The notes beneath the pieces were generated by a model that was not told the origin of the DNA, made no database searches, and saw nothing but the letters and a program-made list of their open reading frames with translations. From JBDKJS01 sp039806065 (GTDB taxonomy: Bacteria; Bacteroidota; Bacteroidia; AKYH767-A; 2013-40CM-41-45), in contig JBDKJS010000162.1 in assembly GCA_039806065.1 (NCBI GenBank), forward strand, positions 1 through 23,418: 23,418 bases of DNA, read 5' to 3'. Below are positions 7,771 through 17,700 of the stretch, piece after piece (position 1 is the first letter of the stretch; each line of letters starts with the position of its first letter). The position numbers and the translations under genes are program-made.

Positions 7771-8829
7771 ATGTTGACACTCCTAATAGTGGTTATTATA
7801 CTAGCAATAGCCTTCGATTTTATAAATGGATTTCACGATGCAGCCAATAGTATTGCAACCATTGTTTCAACCAAAGTACTTTCTCCCCTATCGGCAGTTA
7901 TTTGGGCAGCAGCATTTAATGTACTGGCGTTTTGGTTATTTGACTTAAAAGTAGCCGATACCGTTGCAAAAACTGTCAAGACCGAAGTGATCACTATGGA
8001 AGTGATCATTTGTGGTTTAAGTGGAGCTATTATTTGGAATCTAATTACGTGGTGGTTGGGCATACCTAGTAGTTCTTCACACACACTTATAGGGGGTTTT
8101 GCTGGTGCAGCCATAGCACATGCTGGTACCATTGAAGTAGTAAAGTTTGAAAAAGTAGCACCGGTTATTTATTTCATCCCATTGGCACCATTAATAGGTA
8201 TGCTAGTAAGTTATACCATTTCCGTGCTGATGATGAACCTACTACGAAATGCTAATCCTTATAAAGTAGATAAATATTTTAGAGGCCTCCAGTTAATATC
8301 CAGTGCTGCCTTTAGCATTGGTCATGGAGGTAATGATGCTCAGAAAGTGATGGGAATCATGTCAGCAGCATTGATCATTTTCAGTGCTCATATGGCTTCA
8401 CAAGGTATGGCTATTCCTGAATGGGCCATGGTTGAACAAACCCTAGATGCAAAAGGAAAAATGGTAATAGCCGGCATTCCTTGGTGGGTAGAAGCGAGCT
8501 GTTATACAGCCATTGGATTAGGCACTTTAATGGGGGGTTGGCGAATAGTTAAAACGATGGGTAGTAAAATTACCAAACTTACACCTTTTGAAGGATTTGC
8601 TGCCGAAGCTGCTGGTGCCGCCACATTGTTTGGCACGGCTGGCCTAGGAATCCCGGTAAGTACTACTCATACTATCACAGGATCAATTATTGGTGTTGGG
8701 GTAGTAAAAAGAGTTTCAGCTGTACGTTGGGGAGTGACTATAAAATTAATTTGGGCATGGGTACTTACCATTCCAGTAAGTGCCTTATTTAGCGCAATAG
8801 TTTATTATATATATAAATCCGTAGCATAA
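7771..8829 (+). CDS. Inorganic phosphate transporter, Pit/PHO4 family
   Basis: A 352-aa inner-membrane permease that imports inorganic phosphate (in bacterial Pit proteins as a metal-phosphate complex with protons). The two inverted family signatures are both present: GFHDAANSIAT at residues 20-30 and GHGGNDAQKVMG from residue 184, followed by the second-half motif PVSTTHTITGSIIGVG. About ten hydrophobic segments are visible. The length is shorter than E. coli PitA (about 500 aa) but usual for the compact Bacteroidota form, which lacks the large central loop. An AAAAGGA Shine-Dalgarno-like sequence lies just upstream of the ATG. It is transcribed with the DUF47 gene and ends at a strong terminator. 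Low-affinity phosphate uptake is the likely role; I avoid a gene symbol because pitA/pitB cannot be told apart. Confidence 0.94.
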   Translation: MLTLLIVVIILAIAFDFINGFHDAANSIATIVSTKVLSPLSAVIWAAAFNVLAFWLFDLKVADTVAKTVKTEVITMEVIICGLSGAIIWNLITWWLGIPSSSSHTLIGGFAGAAIAHAGTIEVVKFEKVAPVIYFIPLAPLIGMLVSYTISVLMMNLLRNANPYKVDKYFRGLQLISSAAFSIGHGGNDAQKVMGIMSAALIIFSAHMASQGMAIPEWAMVEQTLDAKGKMVIAGIPWWVEASCYTAIGLGTLMGGWRIVKTMGSKITKLTPFEGFAAEAAGAATLFGTAGLGIPVSTTHTITGSIIGVGVVKRVSAVRWGVTIKLIWAWVLTIPVSALFSAIVYYIYKSVA

Positions 8830-8850
8830 TATCAAAATTCTTCAATTTAA

Positions 8851-8881
8851 AACCGATGAAATTCCTTCATCGGTTTTTTTT
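8851..8881 (+). terminator. Rho-independent terminator of the DUF47-Pit operon
   Basis: Perfect ten-base stem AACCGATGAA / TTCATCGGTT (8851-8860 with 8866-8875), five-base loop ATTCC, and a run of eight T (8874-8881). It lies 22 bases after the Pit stop codon. Confidence 0.9.
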
Positions 8882-8989
8882 ACGTGAGTATTTTTTATGT
8901 TCAACAGGATATTGATACATTTCACCAAATATCCAATCTCCAATCAAAATTAAAAAATACTTTGTGGGCTCATTCAACTCATCCAAACC

Positions 8990-11900
8990 ATGAAAGAAAT
9001 CGTCATTTTTTCTATTTTATTTTTATCGTTCACTGCTTCTTTAAGCCAAACAACCAATGACGAACACCGGGGCCTTTATCTTGATTACTTCGCAAAAAGC
9101 ATTCCTGGCCAAAGCAGTGTTTATGATCCTATATTCTCCGTACTTGGTGCCGATGAAAATAAGGATGGCATTTTTGAAAAAGAAGATGCCCTCTTACGAT
9201 ATGCATCAGAAAATCATATCACTTACTTAACTTGTTATGATATGAATAGAATACTGGGAACAAGTACCACCTGTTGGAATGAAAACACCAAACGATATGA
9301 AAAACTAGAAGAACATTTTTGTCGTTTTTCAACTAAAGCTAAAAATGAGTATTGTATTACACAAATAGGTGTAGCTGCTGGTGGACCAAGAACTTACGAT
9401 AGTGTGTTCACCTACTTGGAGAGGTGGCCACTTACAGAACGTTTTGAACCCAAAGATCCTTCAGTAAGGCATCCTCATGTGATGGAAGCAATCCAATTTG
9501 CCAATGATGACCATACGGGCGATGAGGTAAAACAACAAGCTGCAGAGCGAATCAAATTTTTTCTCAGAGCTACTGAATTCAATGCGTGCAACCGCTGTGA
9601 AGCCGATATTGATGTATTGAATACTGAGTTCGAATTTTGGGGTGACTGTTCAAATTTAATAGACGATTATATAACACTTGTAGATAGACTTGATTTTATA
9701 AAACAACAATATAATGCACTGCACCCTAACAATCCAATCATTAGCGAAGCCTACCTAAGCTTTTTAGGTAACTGTACCACCCCCCTTACCAAGCAGCAAG
9801 TGGTCCAATATATGGATGGTTGTAAAAACTGTGCCCCCTGTTCTAGCTGTAGCAACCCCCATACACGCAAAATTGACCGCAGCCTCCAAACTTTTCTTTC
9901 TCCCAATCCACTATTCTACACCGGCTTTGGTGACGTTACCTCATTTGAAGATAGTACCACTGAAGACAGCTCTGATGTGCACGCCTTACTTTATTCGACC
10001 AGTGCTGCAGGTGGTTCTACTTTTGACTACTTGGGCTATTGGTTTCCACAGAGTCCTAACAATACTATTTTCTATGCTGAAGAGTTATGGCATGACTACT
10101 GGAATCAAAGTGGTACAGCACATGGACAGGCTCGTCAAAACATAGTAAAAGCAGGTGCAGCCCAATGGTTTGCCCAATCCCAAATGGTAGGCATATTAGA
10201 CAATCCACTTATTTTTGCCTCTAATAGCCCTACTTGTCTTAGCACTCCTGCTAATTTATCATTCACCTATTGGGGTCCTGAGGATTATGGTATGCACTAT
10301 GAATTCAGTATAACCAGGGATAGCGATAGTTCTGTTATATACCCTACAAGCGGCATCAGTATCTCTGGCCTTACTAATGAATATATTCCAGTAGCTGTGG
10401 GAACACCAAGAGTTAAAGTGATCAATTTTGCTAACACTGCAATATTTCCGGTGTTTACTGTTCCGGTAGATGTGGCCTGTACCGCTAACTTAATACTTCG
10501 ATATGGAGATGGCACTTGCTCGTATCATGCAACAGTTCCACTATATAATGCACCACGGCCTAAAATTATTGCCCTTAATAAAACGGCTACTTGTGAAGGA
10601 GGTAATGTATGGCTAAAGGCAGATGCTGGAGCTAATGCTTACCAATGGTATAAAGATGGCGTTTTATTATACAACCAAACAGCGCGCAATTACAGCGCCA
10701 CAACTGCCGGTTACTACTATTGCAATATTTCTACCAATGGAGTATGCAATGGTTTTAGCGACTCGATTTATGTTGATATAAAACCTAATCCTAATGCTTT
10801 AATCAATGTGACATGTCTTGGCGCGAATCAATTTAGACTCAATGTGCTTGATAGCTTAGCCGCTACCTCTTTTGGCCCTGGAGGTGTTACCTACCTTTGG
10901 AATAATGGCGCCACCACATCTTCCATTAGCGTAACAGCTACCACTAACACCCGCTATCGCTGCTACATCACCAACCCATTCAATGGTTGCACGCAAGAAG
11001 TGAGTGTAAACATACCTGGCGGTACCACTGCCTATTCGGTTGCTACTAGCATCAACAGGCAACCAAGTTCTGCCTGTGCACAAGATGGAGTCATTGGCTT
11101 AACCATCAACCCAGCTCCTGCTGCAGGTGTAGCATACCTTTGGAGCACTGGACAAACCACCTCCACCCTATCTGGTGTAGGTTCAGGAATTTATTCTGTA
11201 GTAGCTACCATTGGCAACAGTGGATGTAGTCTTCGCGATACTGCCATTATTGGCGCACCAATGAGTAATATGCCTCAAGTGATCCCTACAATCATTAATG
11301 CAAGCTGTAGTAATTCAAATAATGGTGGTATAAACTTACAAGTTACAGGAGGTATAGGACCATTCAAATTTCATTGGCCGGGGTTAGGAATTGAAAACAA
11401 TAGAAACCCTTATGATGCCAATCAATCAAGTCTCTTTCCCGGAATTTATAATGTTTGGATAATAGATGCCAACGGCTGTAAGTATCCTTATTCTTTCACC
11501 ATAACCACTAACAATAATCCTCTCACTGCTAGCTTTAGCGGCATAAATCCTGTGAGTGGATGTGCAAACAATAATACTGGTGCAGCCACTATTAATGTAA
11601 CAGGAGGCACAACACCTTATGATTATTTATGGAGTTCAGGAAGCAACAGCAATTCCAGTTCAACGCTCGCTGCAGGTACTAATGAAGTATTGGTAACAGA
11701 TGCAAATGGATGTAATGAAAATTTTACTGTGCAAATTCCTGCTAGCAATTTACCATTAACACTCCTCACACTTAACGACTCAAATTTTGAGACCACTTGT
11801 GGTGCCAATACCGGAAGTATCAAAGTTTGTATTAAGGGGGGGAAAGAGCCCTATCAAATAAATACACCTTGGCAACTTGATAGTTTAAACCATGTCTCAC

Positions 11901-12715
11901 TAGATAGTCTTATTCCCGGCACTTACCAATTAATAGTAACAGATAGTATCGGTTGTACTATTTCCAACACATACAGCATACTTCCATCGAATATCTTCAA
12001 TTACCAAACAACCGCAACCAATGTCGATTGTTATAATATTTGTAATGGAATAGCAGCAATTCATATTCAAGGAGGAAGTACACCCTTCACTATTAATTTC
12101 AATGGTAGCGTGAGCGGAGATACAATCTATAATGGCCTTTGTTCAGGATTAAATTTTTACAGTATTACCGATGTCACTGGATGCTCAGTTAACGATTCAA
12201 TATTTATTGATGCACCTGATAGCCTTAGCATGGATTTTAGTACTACAGTTTCTAGCTGCATTAATTGTAATGATGGCTCAATTCAAATAACCACATCAGG
12301 AGGCCTGCCACCTTATAATTTTAGTTGGGTACCTAATGTTAGCACTTCCGCTGATGCTGATTCATTGCTCACTGGAACATATGCAGTTTGTATCACTGAT
12401 AGTGTAGGTTGCATTTTCTGCGATAGTGTATTTGTTGATTTCTTTCCGCTTGGTTCCAACAATATCATAAATGAAAGCATACAAGTATATCCAAACCCAT
12501 TTTTGAACAAAATAAATATATCCACTAGCAAGCAGATTGATAATTTGATAGCCGTAAGGATAGTAAACTGCCTAGGGCAAGAAATATTTCAAGGCAGTAA
12601 TTTGATACTCCCATATCAAATTAATTTAGACCACATCAAACCTGGAGCATACTGGCTACAGATAAACAATGGTATGGTAATCACCAACTATAAATTAATT
12701 AAGTTAACCGAATAA
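8990..12715 (+). CDS. Very large secreted protein with SprB-like repeats and T9SS type A sorting domain
   Basis: A 1241-aa exported protein. Residues 1-20 form a signal peptide (hydrophobic VIFSILFLSFTASLS). Residues about 25-400 are a compact region I do not recognise; its strand/helix alternation and segments such as NHITYLTCYDMNRIL and DVLNTEFEFWG recall TIM-barrel glycosidase-like folds, which is only an inference. It holds an EF-hand-like loop DENKDGIFEKED (55-66), a CxxC (200/203) and a CxxCxxCxxC (278-287). An Ig-like segment with YQWYKDG at 551-557 follows, then two related domains, then about five SprB-like repeats of 76-85 residues each opening with a Cys and an NNG/NDG-like turn and carrying GGxxPYxxxW. 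Residues about 1164-1241 are a type A T9SS sorting domain (VYPNPF at 1166, then GAYWLQINNG near the end). The cargo should cross the outer membrane by T9SS and become surface-bound or released. Monocistronic; no clear promoter box seen. Sorting and repeats are firm, enzymatic role unknown. Confidence 0.85.
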   Translation: MKEIVIFSILFLSFTASLSQTTNDEHRGLYLDYFAKSIPGQSSVYDPIFSVLGADENKDGIFEKEDALLRYASENHITYLTCYDMNRILGTSTTCWNENTKRYEKLEEHFCRFSTKAKNEYCITQIGVAAGGPRTYDSVFTYLERWPLTERFEPKDPSVRHPHVMEAIQFANDDHTGDEVKQQAAERIKFFLRATEFNACNRCEADIDVLNTEFEFWGDCSNLIDDYITLVDRLDFIKQQYNALHPNNPIISEAYLSFLGNCTTPLTKQQVVQYMDGCKNCAPCSSCSNPHTRKIDRSLQTFLSPNPLFYTGFGDVTSFEDSTTEDSSDVHALLYSTSAAGGSTFDYLGYWFPQSPNNTIFYAEELWHDYWNQSGTAHGQARQNIVKAGAAQWFAQSQMVGILDNPLIFASNSPTCLSTPANLSFTYWGPEDYGMHYEFSITRDSDSSVIYPTSGISISGLTNEYIPVAVGTPRVKVINFANTAIFPVFTVPVDVACTANLILRYGDGTCSYHATVPLYNAPRPKIIALNKTATCEGGNVWLKADAGANAYQWYKDGVLLYNQTARNYSATTAGYYYCNISTNGVCNGFSDSIYVDIKPNPNALINVTCLGANQFRLNVLDSLAATSFGPGGVTYLWNNGATTSSISVTATTNTRYRCYITNPFNGCTQEVSVNIPGGTTAYSVATSINRQPSSACAQDGVIGLTINPAPAAGVAYLWSTGQTTSTLSGVGSGIYSVVATIGNSGCSLRDTAIIGAPMSNMPQVIPTIINASCSNSNNGGINLQVTGGIGPFKFHWPGLGIENNRNPYDANQSSLFPGIYNVWIIDANGCKYPYSFTITTNNNPLTASFSGINPVSGCANNNTGAATINVTGGTTPYDYLWSSGSNSNSSSTLAAGTNEVLVTDANGCNENFTVQIPASNLPLTLLTLNDSNFETTCGANTGSIKVCIKGGKEPYQINTPWQLDSLNHVSLDSLIPGTYQLIVTDSIGCTISNTYSILPSNIFNYQTTATNVDCYNICNGIAAIHIQGGSTPFTINFNGSVSGDTIYNGLCSGLNFYSITDVTGCSVNDSIFIDAPDSLSMDFSTTVSSCINCNDGSIQITTSGGLPPYNFSWVPNVSTSADADSLLTGTYAVCITDSVGCIFCDSVFVDFFPLGSNNIINESIQVYPNPFLNKINISTSKQIDNLIAVRIVNCLGQEIFQGSNLILPYQINLDHIKPGAYWLQINNGMVITNYKLIKLTE
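11288..12442 (+). repeat. Five diverged SprB-like repeats within the 1241-aa protein
   Basis: The first conserved Cys codons fall at 11306, 11561, 11798, 12029 and 12257, giving spacings of 255, 237, 231 and 228 bases (85-76 codons). Each unit shows C-x(3-6)-G, a GG-x(3)-P-[YF] turn, a G-x-Y strand and a D-x-x-GC end. DNA identity between units is low, so they are old duplications kept at protein level. Confidence 0.75.
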
Positions 12716-12723
12716 GGAGCAAC

Positions 12724-14463
12724 TTAAATTAAAGAAATGGCTAATTCGGTAAGTTGTTTTTGATCGATCGAAGAAGGCGCATCTATCATTACATCACGGC
12801 CTGAATTATTTTTAGGAAATGCTATATAGTCTCTAATACTGTCGCTACCTCCAAATAAGGAACAAAGTCTATCAAAACCGAAAGCAATGCCACCGTGAGG
12901 CGGAGCACCGTAGGTAAATGCATTCATTAGAAATCCAAATTGGGCCTGGGCTTCATCAGCAGTAAAACCGAGAATGTCAAACATTTTAGCCTGTACATGC
13001 TTATCGAATATTCTAATACTTCCTCCGCCTACTTCTACGCCATTAATTACCATGTCATAAGCATTAGCATTGATTGCAGCCGGATTGGAGTCGAGTAAAT
13101 GAAGTTGTTCCGGTAAGGGAGCCGTAAAAGGGTGATGCATTGCGAAAAATCGTTTCTCCTCTTCATTATACTCCAGCAAAGGAAAATCTAGTACCCAAAG
13201 AGCCTTGTATTCATTAGCGTTTCTCAAGCCTAGTCTATTCCCCATTTCTAATCGCAGCTCACTCATAGCCTTTCTAGTTTTATATTCTGCGCCTGCCAAT
13301 ATTAATAATAAATCACCATCATGGCCATTGCAATGGTCAAACCATTTAGCCACTGCATTAGCATCAAAAAATTTATCGACCGAGGATTTAATTCCCTCTG
13401 CAGTGCTGCGGGCGTAAATTAATCCAGTAGCACCAATTTGGGGACGTTTCACCCAATCTGTCAATTCATCAAGTTGTTTTCGGGTATAATTGGCAGCACC
13501 TGCAACACAAATGGCTAGTACAGTTTCGGCTTCATCAAATAATTTAAAATTATTACCACAAGTTAAATGTTTAATATTGTGAAGCTTCATTTCAAATCTT
13601 ATATCAGGCTTATCATTTCCATAGTGCTCCATTGCATCAGCATAGGTCATGTGTGGTAATGCCGGAAGCTCTATCCCCTTAACTTTTTTAAATAAAAATT
13701 TTATAAGCCCTTCAAAAGTTGCTAAAATATCAGCACGTTCCACAAAACTCATTTCACAATCGATCTGAGTAAATTCAGGTTGTCTATCAGCTCGCAGATC
13801 TTCATCTCTGAAACATTTAACTATTTGATAGTAGCGATCCATACCTGCCACCATTAACAATTGCTTAAAAGTTTGTGGTGATTGAGGTAAGGCATAAAAT
13901 TCTCCTTGATTCATTCTACTGGGCACTACAAAATCTCGGGCACCTTCTGGGGTAGATTTGATGAGTACAGGCGTTTCAACTTCACAAAAATCAAGATCAT
14001 TCAAGTATTCTCTGGTGGCCGTAGCCACTTTTGCTCTTAAAAGGAGTGCTTCCTTAACTGGATTTCTTCTAATATCAAGATAACGGTACTTCATTCTTAG
14101 GTCATCGCCCCCATCACTCTTATCCTCAATAGTGAAAGGAGGTGTAATGGCGGTATTAAGCACGGTCACATGGGTTACTATTATTTCAATTTCACCAGTG
14201 GCCATTTTTAAATTCTTATTACTCCTTTCAGCTACAGTACCTGTTATTTGGATCACAAATTCTCGGCCTAGTGAACGAGCTTGATCGCACAGCTTAACAT
14301 TAGTTTCCATGTTAAAAACTAATTGGGAAACACCATATCGGTCCCTAAGGTCGATAAAGGTCATACCACCTAAGTTTCTGGTGCGTTGCACCCAGCCGCA
14401 CAGGGTAACACTTTTATTGATATCGTTACGATTTAATTCGCCACAAGTATGAGTTCTTAACAT
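12724..14463 (-). CDS. aspS: Aspartyl-tRNA synthetase
   Basis: Charges tRNA-Asp with aspartate in the cytoplasm. The 579-aa length is normal for the bacterial type. The N-terminal OB-fold anticodon-binding domain spans about residues 1-110 (CGWVQRTRNLGGMTFIDLRDRYG at 22-44). The class II catalytic core shows motif 1 around EVETPVLIKSTPEGARDF (161-178), motif 2 FRDEDLRADRQPEFTQID (218-235) and motif 3 GGIAFGFDRL (524-533). The bacterial GAD insertion lies between motifs 2 and 3 (roughly 280-410). The gene is convergent with the large secreted-protein gene: only 8 bases separate the two stop codons and no terminator hairpin is seen there. It is divergent from the 1352-aa gene across 259 bases. 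Whether it discriminates tRNA-Asp from tRNA-Asn cannot be judged by eye. Confidence 0.97.
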   Translation of the reverse strand: MLRTHTCGELNRNDINKSVTLCGWVQRTRNLGGMTFIDLRDRYGVSQLVFNMETNVKLCDQARSLGREFVIQITGTVAERSNKNLKMATGEIEIIVTHVTVLNTAITPPFTIEDKSDGGDDLRMKYRYLDIRRNPVKEALLLRAKVATATREYLNDLDFCEVETPVLIKSTPEGARDFVVPSRMNQGEFYALPQSPQTFKQLLMVAGMDRYYQIVKCFRDEDLRADRQPEFTQIDCEMSFVERADILATFEGLIKFLFKKVKGIELPALPHMTYADAMEHYGNDKPDIRFEMKLHNIKHLTCGNNFKLFDEAETVLAICVAGAANYTRKQLDELTDWVKRPQIGATGLIYARSTAEGIKSSVDKFFDANAVAKWFDHCNGHDGDLLLILAGAEYKTRKAMSELRLEMGNRLGLRNANEYKALWVLDFPLLEYNEEEKRFFAMHHPFTAPLPEQLHLLDSNPAAINANAYDMVINGVEVGGGSIRIFDKHVQAKMFDILGFTADEAQAQFGFLMNAFTYGAPPHGGIAFGFDRLCSLFGGSDSIRDYIAFPKNNSGRDVMIDAPSSIDQKQLTELAISLI

Positions 14464-14722
14464 AACCTAAAAATAAGGACGTAAAAATACGACTATCACT
14501 GAATAAGTACGCTAGATTTTAGTAGAAAATCGATTAATTTTTTACTCGCAAGGGGGCTTTTTACCAGTACTTAGCCATCACCGTAGTGGATTATCATCCC
14601 ATTGTTAAAGGGCAACTGATTGGTATTATGCACCCAGCTTATGAATTATATTGATCATTGTGCGCAACTATAATCATCATTGGAGGCACTTACTAGAGAA
14701 CGGCACAACTTAATATGAAAAA

Positions 14723-17700
14723 ATGCACCATGAAGGAAAAAAAAATAGTGGCCAACTAATCAATCTTAAGCGCTACGATCGTAACTGGAAAAAATATTTT
14801 ATTATTTTTACCCTATTAACATTTTCTAAATTTATCCATTCACAAACAATTATTGACTCAGTATTGACTTCGGTTAGCACTTGTAGTAACAACGGGCAAG
14901 TAACTATTTATGCGAGCAATAATCTAAATCCTTCATTAGTCTATGCGATTGTTAGTGGCCCTGTAATTACTCCAATACAAAATAACAATATTTTCAGCTC
15001 CCTATTTCCCGGCAATTACACAGCAAATGTGTATGATTCAAATTTAGATAGCGTTGCTATTAATTTTACCATTGGTGGAAATTATCAATTGCCACACATG
15101 CTTCCTACGGTCGTTCCACCAAGTTGTGCTACTTCCACTGATGGAGCCATAGCGGTAAATCCTGATAGCAATTATGGATTACAACCTTTTCTATTCGCTA
15201 TCACAGCACCGATTTCAATCGGGCCTCAATTCAATTCAAATTTTCAAAATCTTGGTGCTGGTACCTATACTATTCAACTTACTGATGCTTGTAATAATAT
15301 AGTGACTCAAACTGCGTATTTAGGAAACACAGGCACAGGACTTGACTCTTCTTGGATCAATGTATTACCATCTGTAGATTTTATTGGCTGTGGAATGGTA
15401 AGTGTAAGATGGAATTATGCCCTCTTAAAAAAATATTTTAATACACCACTCACTTTAGTTTATGAAGTTAATGGCACAACTTTTAGCAATAGCACCATCC
15501 TTCCCGAAGTTTTAGATACCATTAATTTCACGCCTGGTGAATTTATTTTAACTGATACCTTAAGTGGTATTTTTAATGGCGATTTGTTTAAAATTTTTAT
15601 TACTGATCAATGTGGGGTCACTATCGGTAGTTTTAGAGATTCCATCCCTCCCTTTTTATTTGACATATCATTTACTAATCAACCGGTGGGGTGTATGGCC
15701 AATATTTCACTCAATGCAAATTATTATCAACCTCCATGGCACGAAGTTTTGTATAGCACCTTATTTGGCCCTCTCACGTACATCCTTACTGATAACACAA
15801 CAGGGCTTATTCTCGACAGTGGCTCATGCCAGCTAACTGCTTGCACTGGATTTTCAACCATCACTTTACCATCAGGTACATCTGCAGCATTACAAATTTT
15901 CGATCAATGTGGAAATACTTTTACACAAAACATAATTTGGCCTCAATTAGATACACACTATGTTGAAGTAGCCATGGTAAGAAGGGGTTGTATGGATTCA
16001 ACCGTTTGCCTGCGATTTCTACCAGTTAATTTTTTATCGCCAATAACCTTAACAGTATTATCAGGCCCATCATCAGTTGGCAGCATCAAACCAAATTATT
16101 CATGGAATGACACAATTATTTACCCATTCACCATTCCAAGCATTCCTTCCTATTACTTCATTGACAATTTTGGGATAGGAACTTATACCTTTGTAGCTGA
16201 AGATTCCTGTGGTAATACCTATTCCGGAAGTTTTGAAGTAACCCTAGGAATGGTGCAAAATTTAGAATATTCTTATTGGATAAAACGAGGATGTTTGGGA
16301 CAGAACATATTCTATTTTAATGCGATTACCGATGTTACTCGCTCTTATACCATAACTCAGTTAAGTTCCAATAATATAGTTTTACAAGAATCAAACTTTA
16401 ATTATACCATTGACTCTATTCTATCCATTCAGCCAGGATATTATGCAATAGAGATAAATTACCAAGCATATACTCCCGATAGCTCTATTAATGGTGGTGA
16501 TCAACCCTGCTGGATATTACTAGACACCATTTTCATTCCACCTTATCAAAATGTAAATTATATAAACAATACCACCTTTACGTGCAATGGACTAACTTAT
16601 ATTGAATTGTTGGTTGATTCAACAACTGGGGTTGCACCGTATAGCTATGAAATTTTGAGTGGCCCACAAACTTTTCCATTACAATCTTCTAACACCTTTA
16701 CTTTGAACCAACCAGGTATATATTTGATTAGGGTAACTGATGCATGTGGCAATAGTATATCACAACAAATGACTATCGACACTCTCGGATTTCAACCCAT
16801 CCAGCTAAATGGATTTATTTGTCCTGGTTCTGATGTAATTGTGATTCCACAGTACTCACCCTACTTTGATTATGTTTGGATAAGTCCAGCTGGTAACATC
16901 ATTCAAGCCGACACGCTGTTTATTGCCCCCCTAACTTATGCTGATACAGGCCTTTATCAAGTACTCAATATTGTAACTATAAATGGGTGTGTAGATACTA
17001 GTTACGGCCAAATTAATGTTCCTGGATTAATTAATATCCATCAACAACTAAATGGTTGCTTTGGCGATACTTTTATTGTGGGAAACAGTACTTACAACCT
17101 ATCAGGCATTTATATTGATACACTTACAAGCAACGGTGGTTGTGATAGTATTTTGATTACTACAATTAACATTAATCAAAATTCAATACAAAATGTAGTT
17201 TCAAATATTTGCGCGTTAGACACTTTTTATTTTGGACAACAACTACTCACACTACCTGGAAATTATGTAGATACTTTTCTTACTTCAACCGGTTGTGATA
17301 GTGTAGTGCAATTAAGTTTAAATATTGTTCCAATTATAAGTGATACAATAACAGTAATACAATGTGCAGGAAGTTATAATTTCTATGGCAACATACTCAC
17401 AAATAGTACATTCTACACTCATGCTCTCACTGCTACTAACGGTTGTGATAGTTTGAAATCAATACTATTTTTATTAGTTCCTAACTACACTAGTAGCGAT
17501 AGTATTTCAGCCACTATCTGTGCTGGTGAAAGTTTTAATTTCAATGGCATTTTATTGAATGTGGCTGGTAATTATTTAGACACCGTTCAAAGTAGTTTTT
17601 ATTGCGACAGCATTGTTAACTTAACACTAAATGTTCATGGTGTCGATACGCTAGCCGTTCAAGATTCCATATGTTTGGGTAATGTCTTTAATTTTTATAA

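Noticed and set aside
8958..8964. TACTTTG upstream of the 1241-aa gene as a -7 promoter element
   Set aside because: It has one base fewer than TAnnTTTG and there is no TTG or TTTG at the right distance upstream.
14538..14654. Open frame of 38 codons on the plus strand in the gap between aspS and the 1352-aa gene, ending HPAYELY
   Set aside because: It has no ATG before codon 31, only a GTG at 14586, no recognisable family and a length expected by chance. I see no other feature in this 259-base gap; a remnant of an old gene is possible but not supported.
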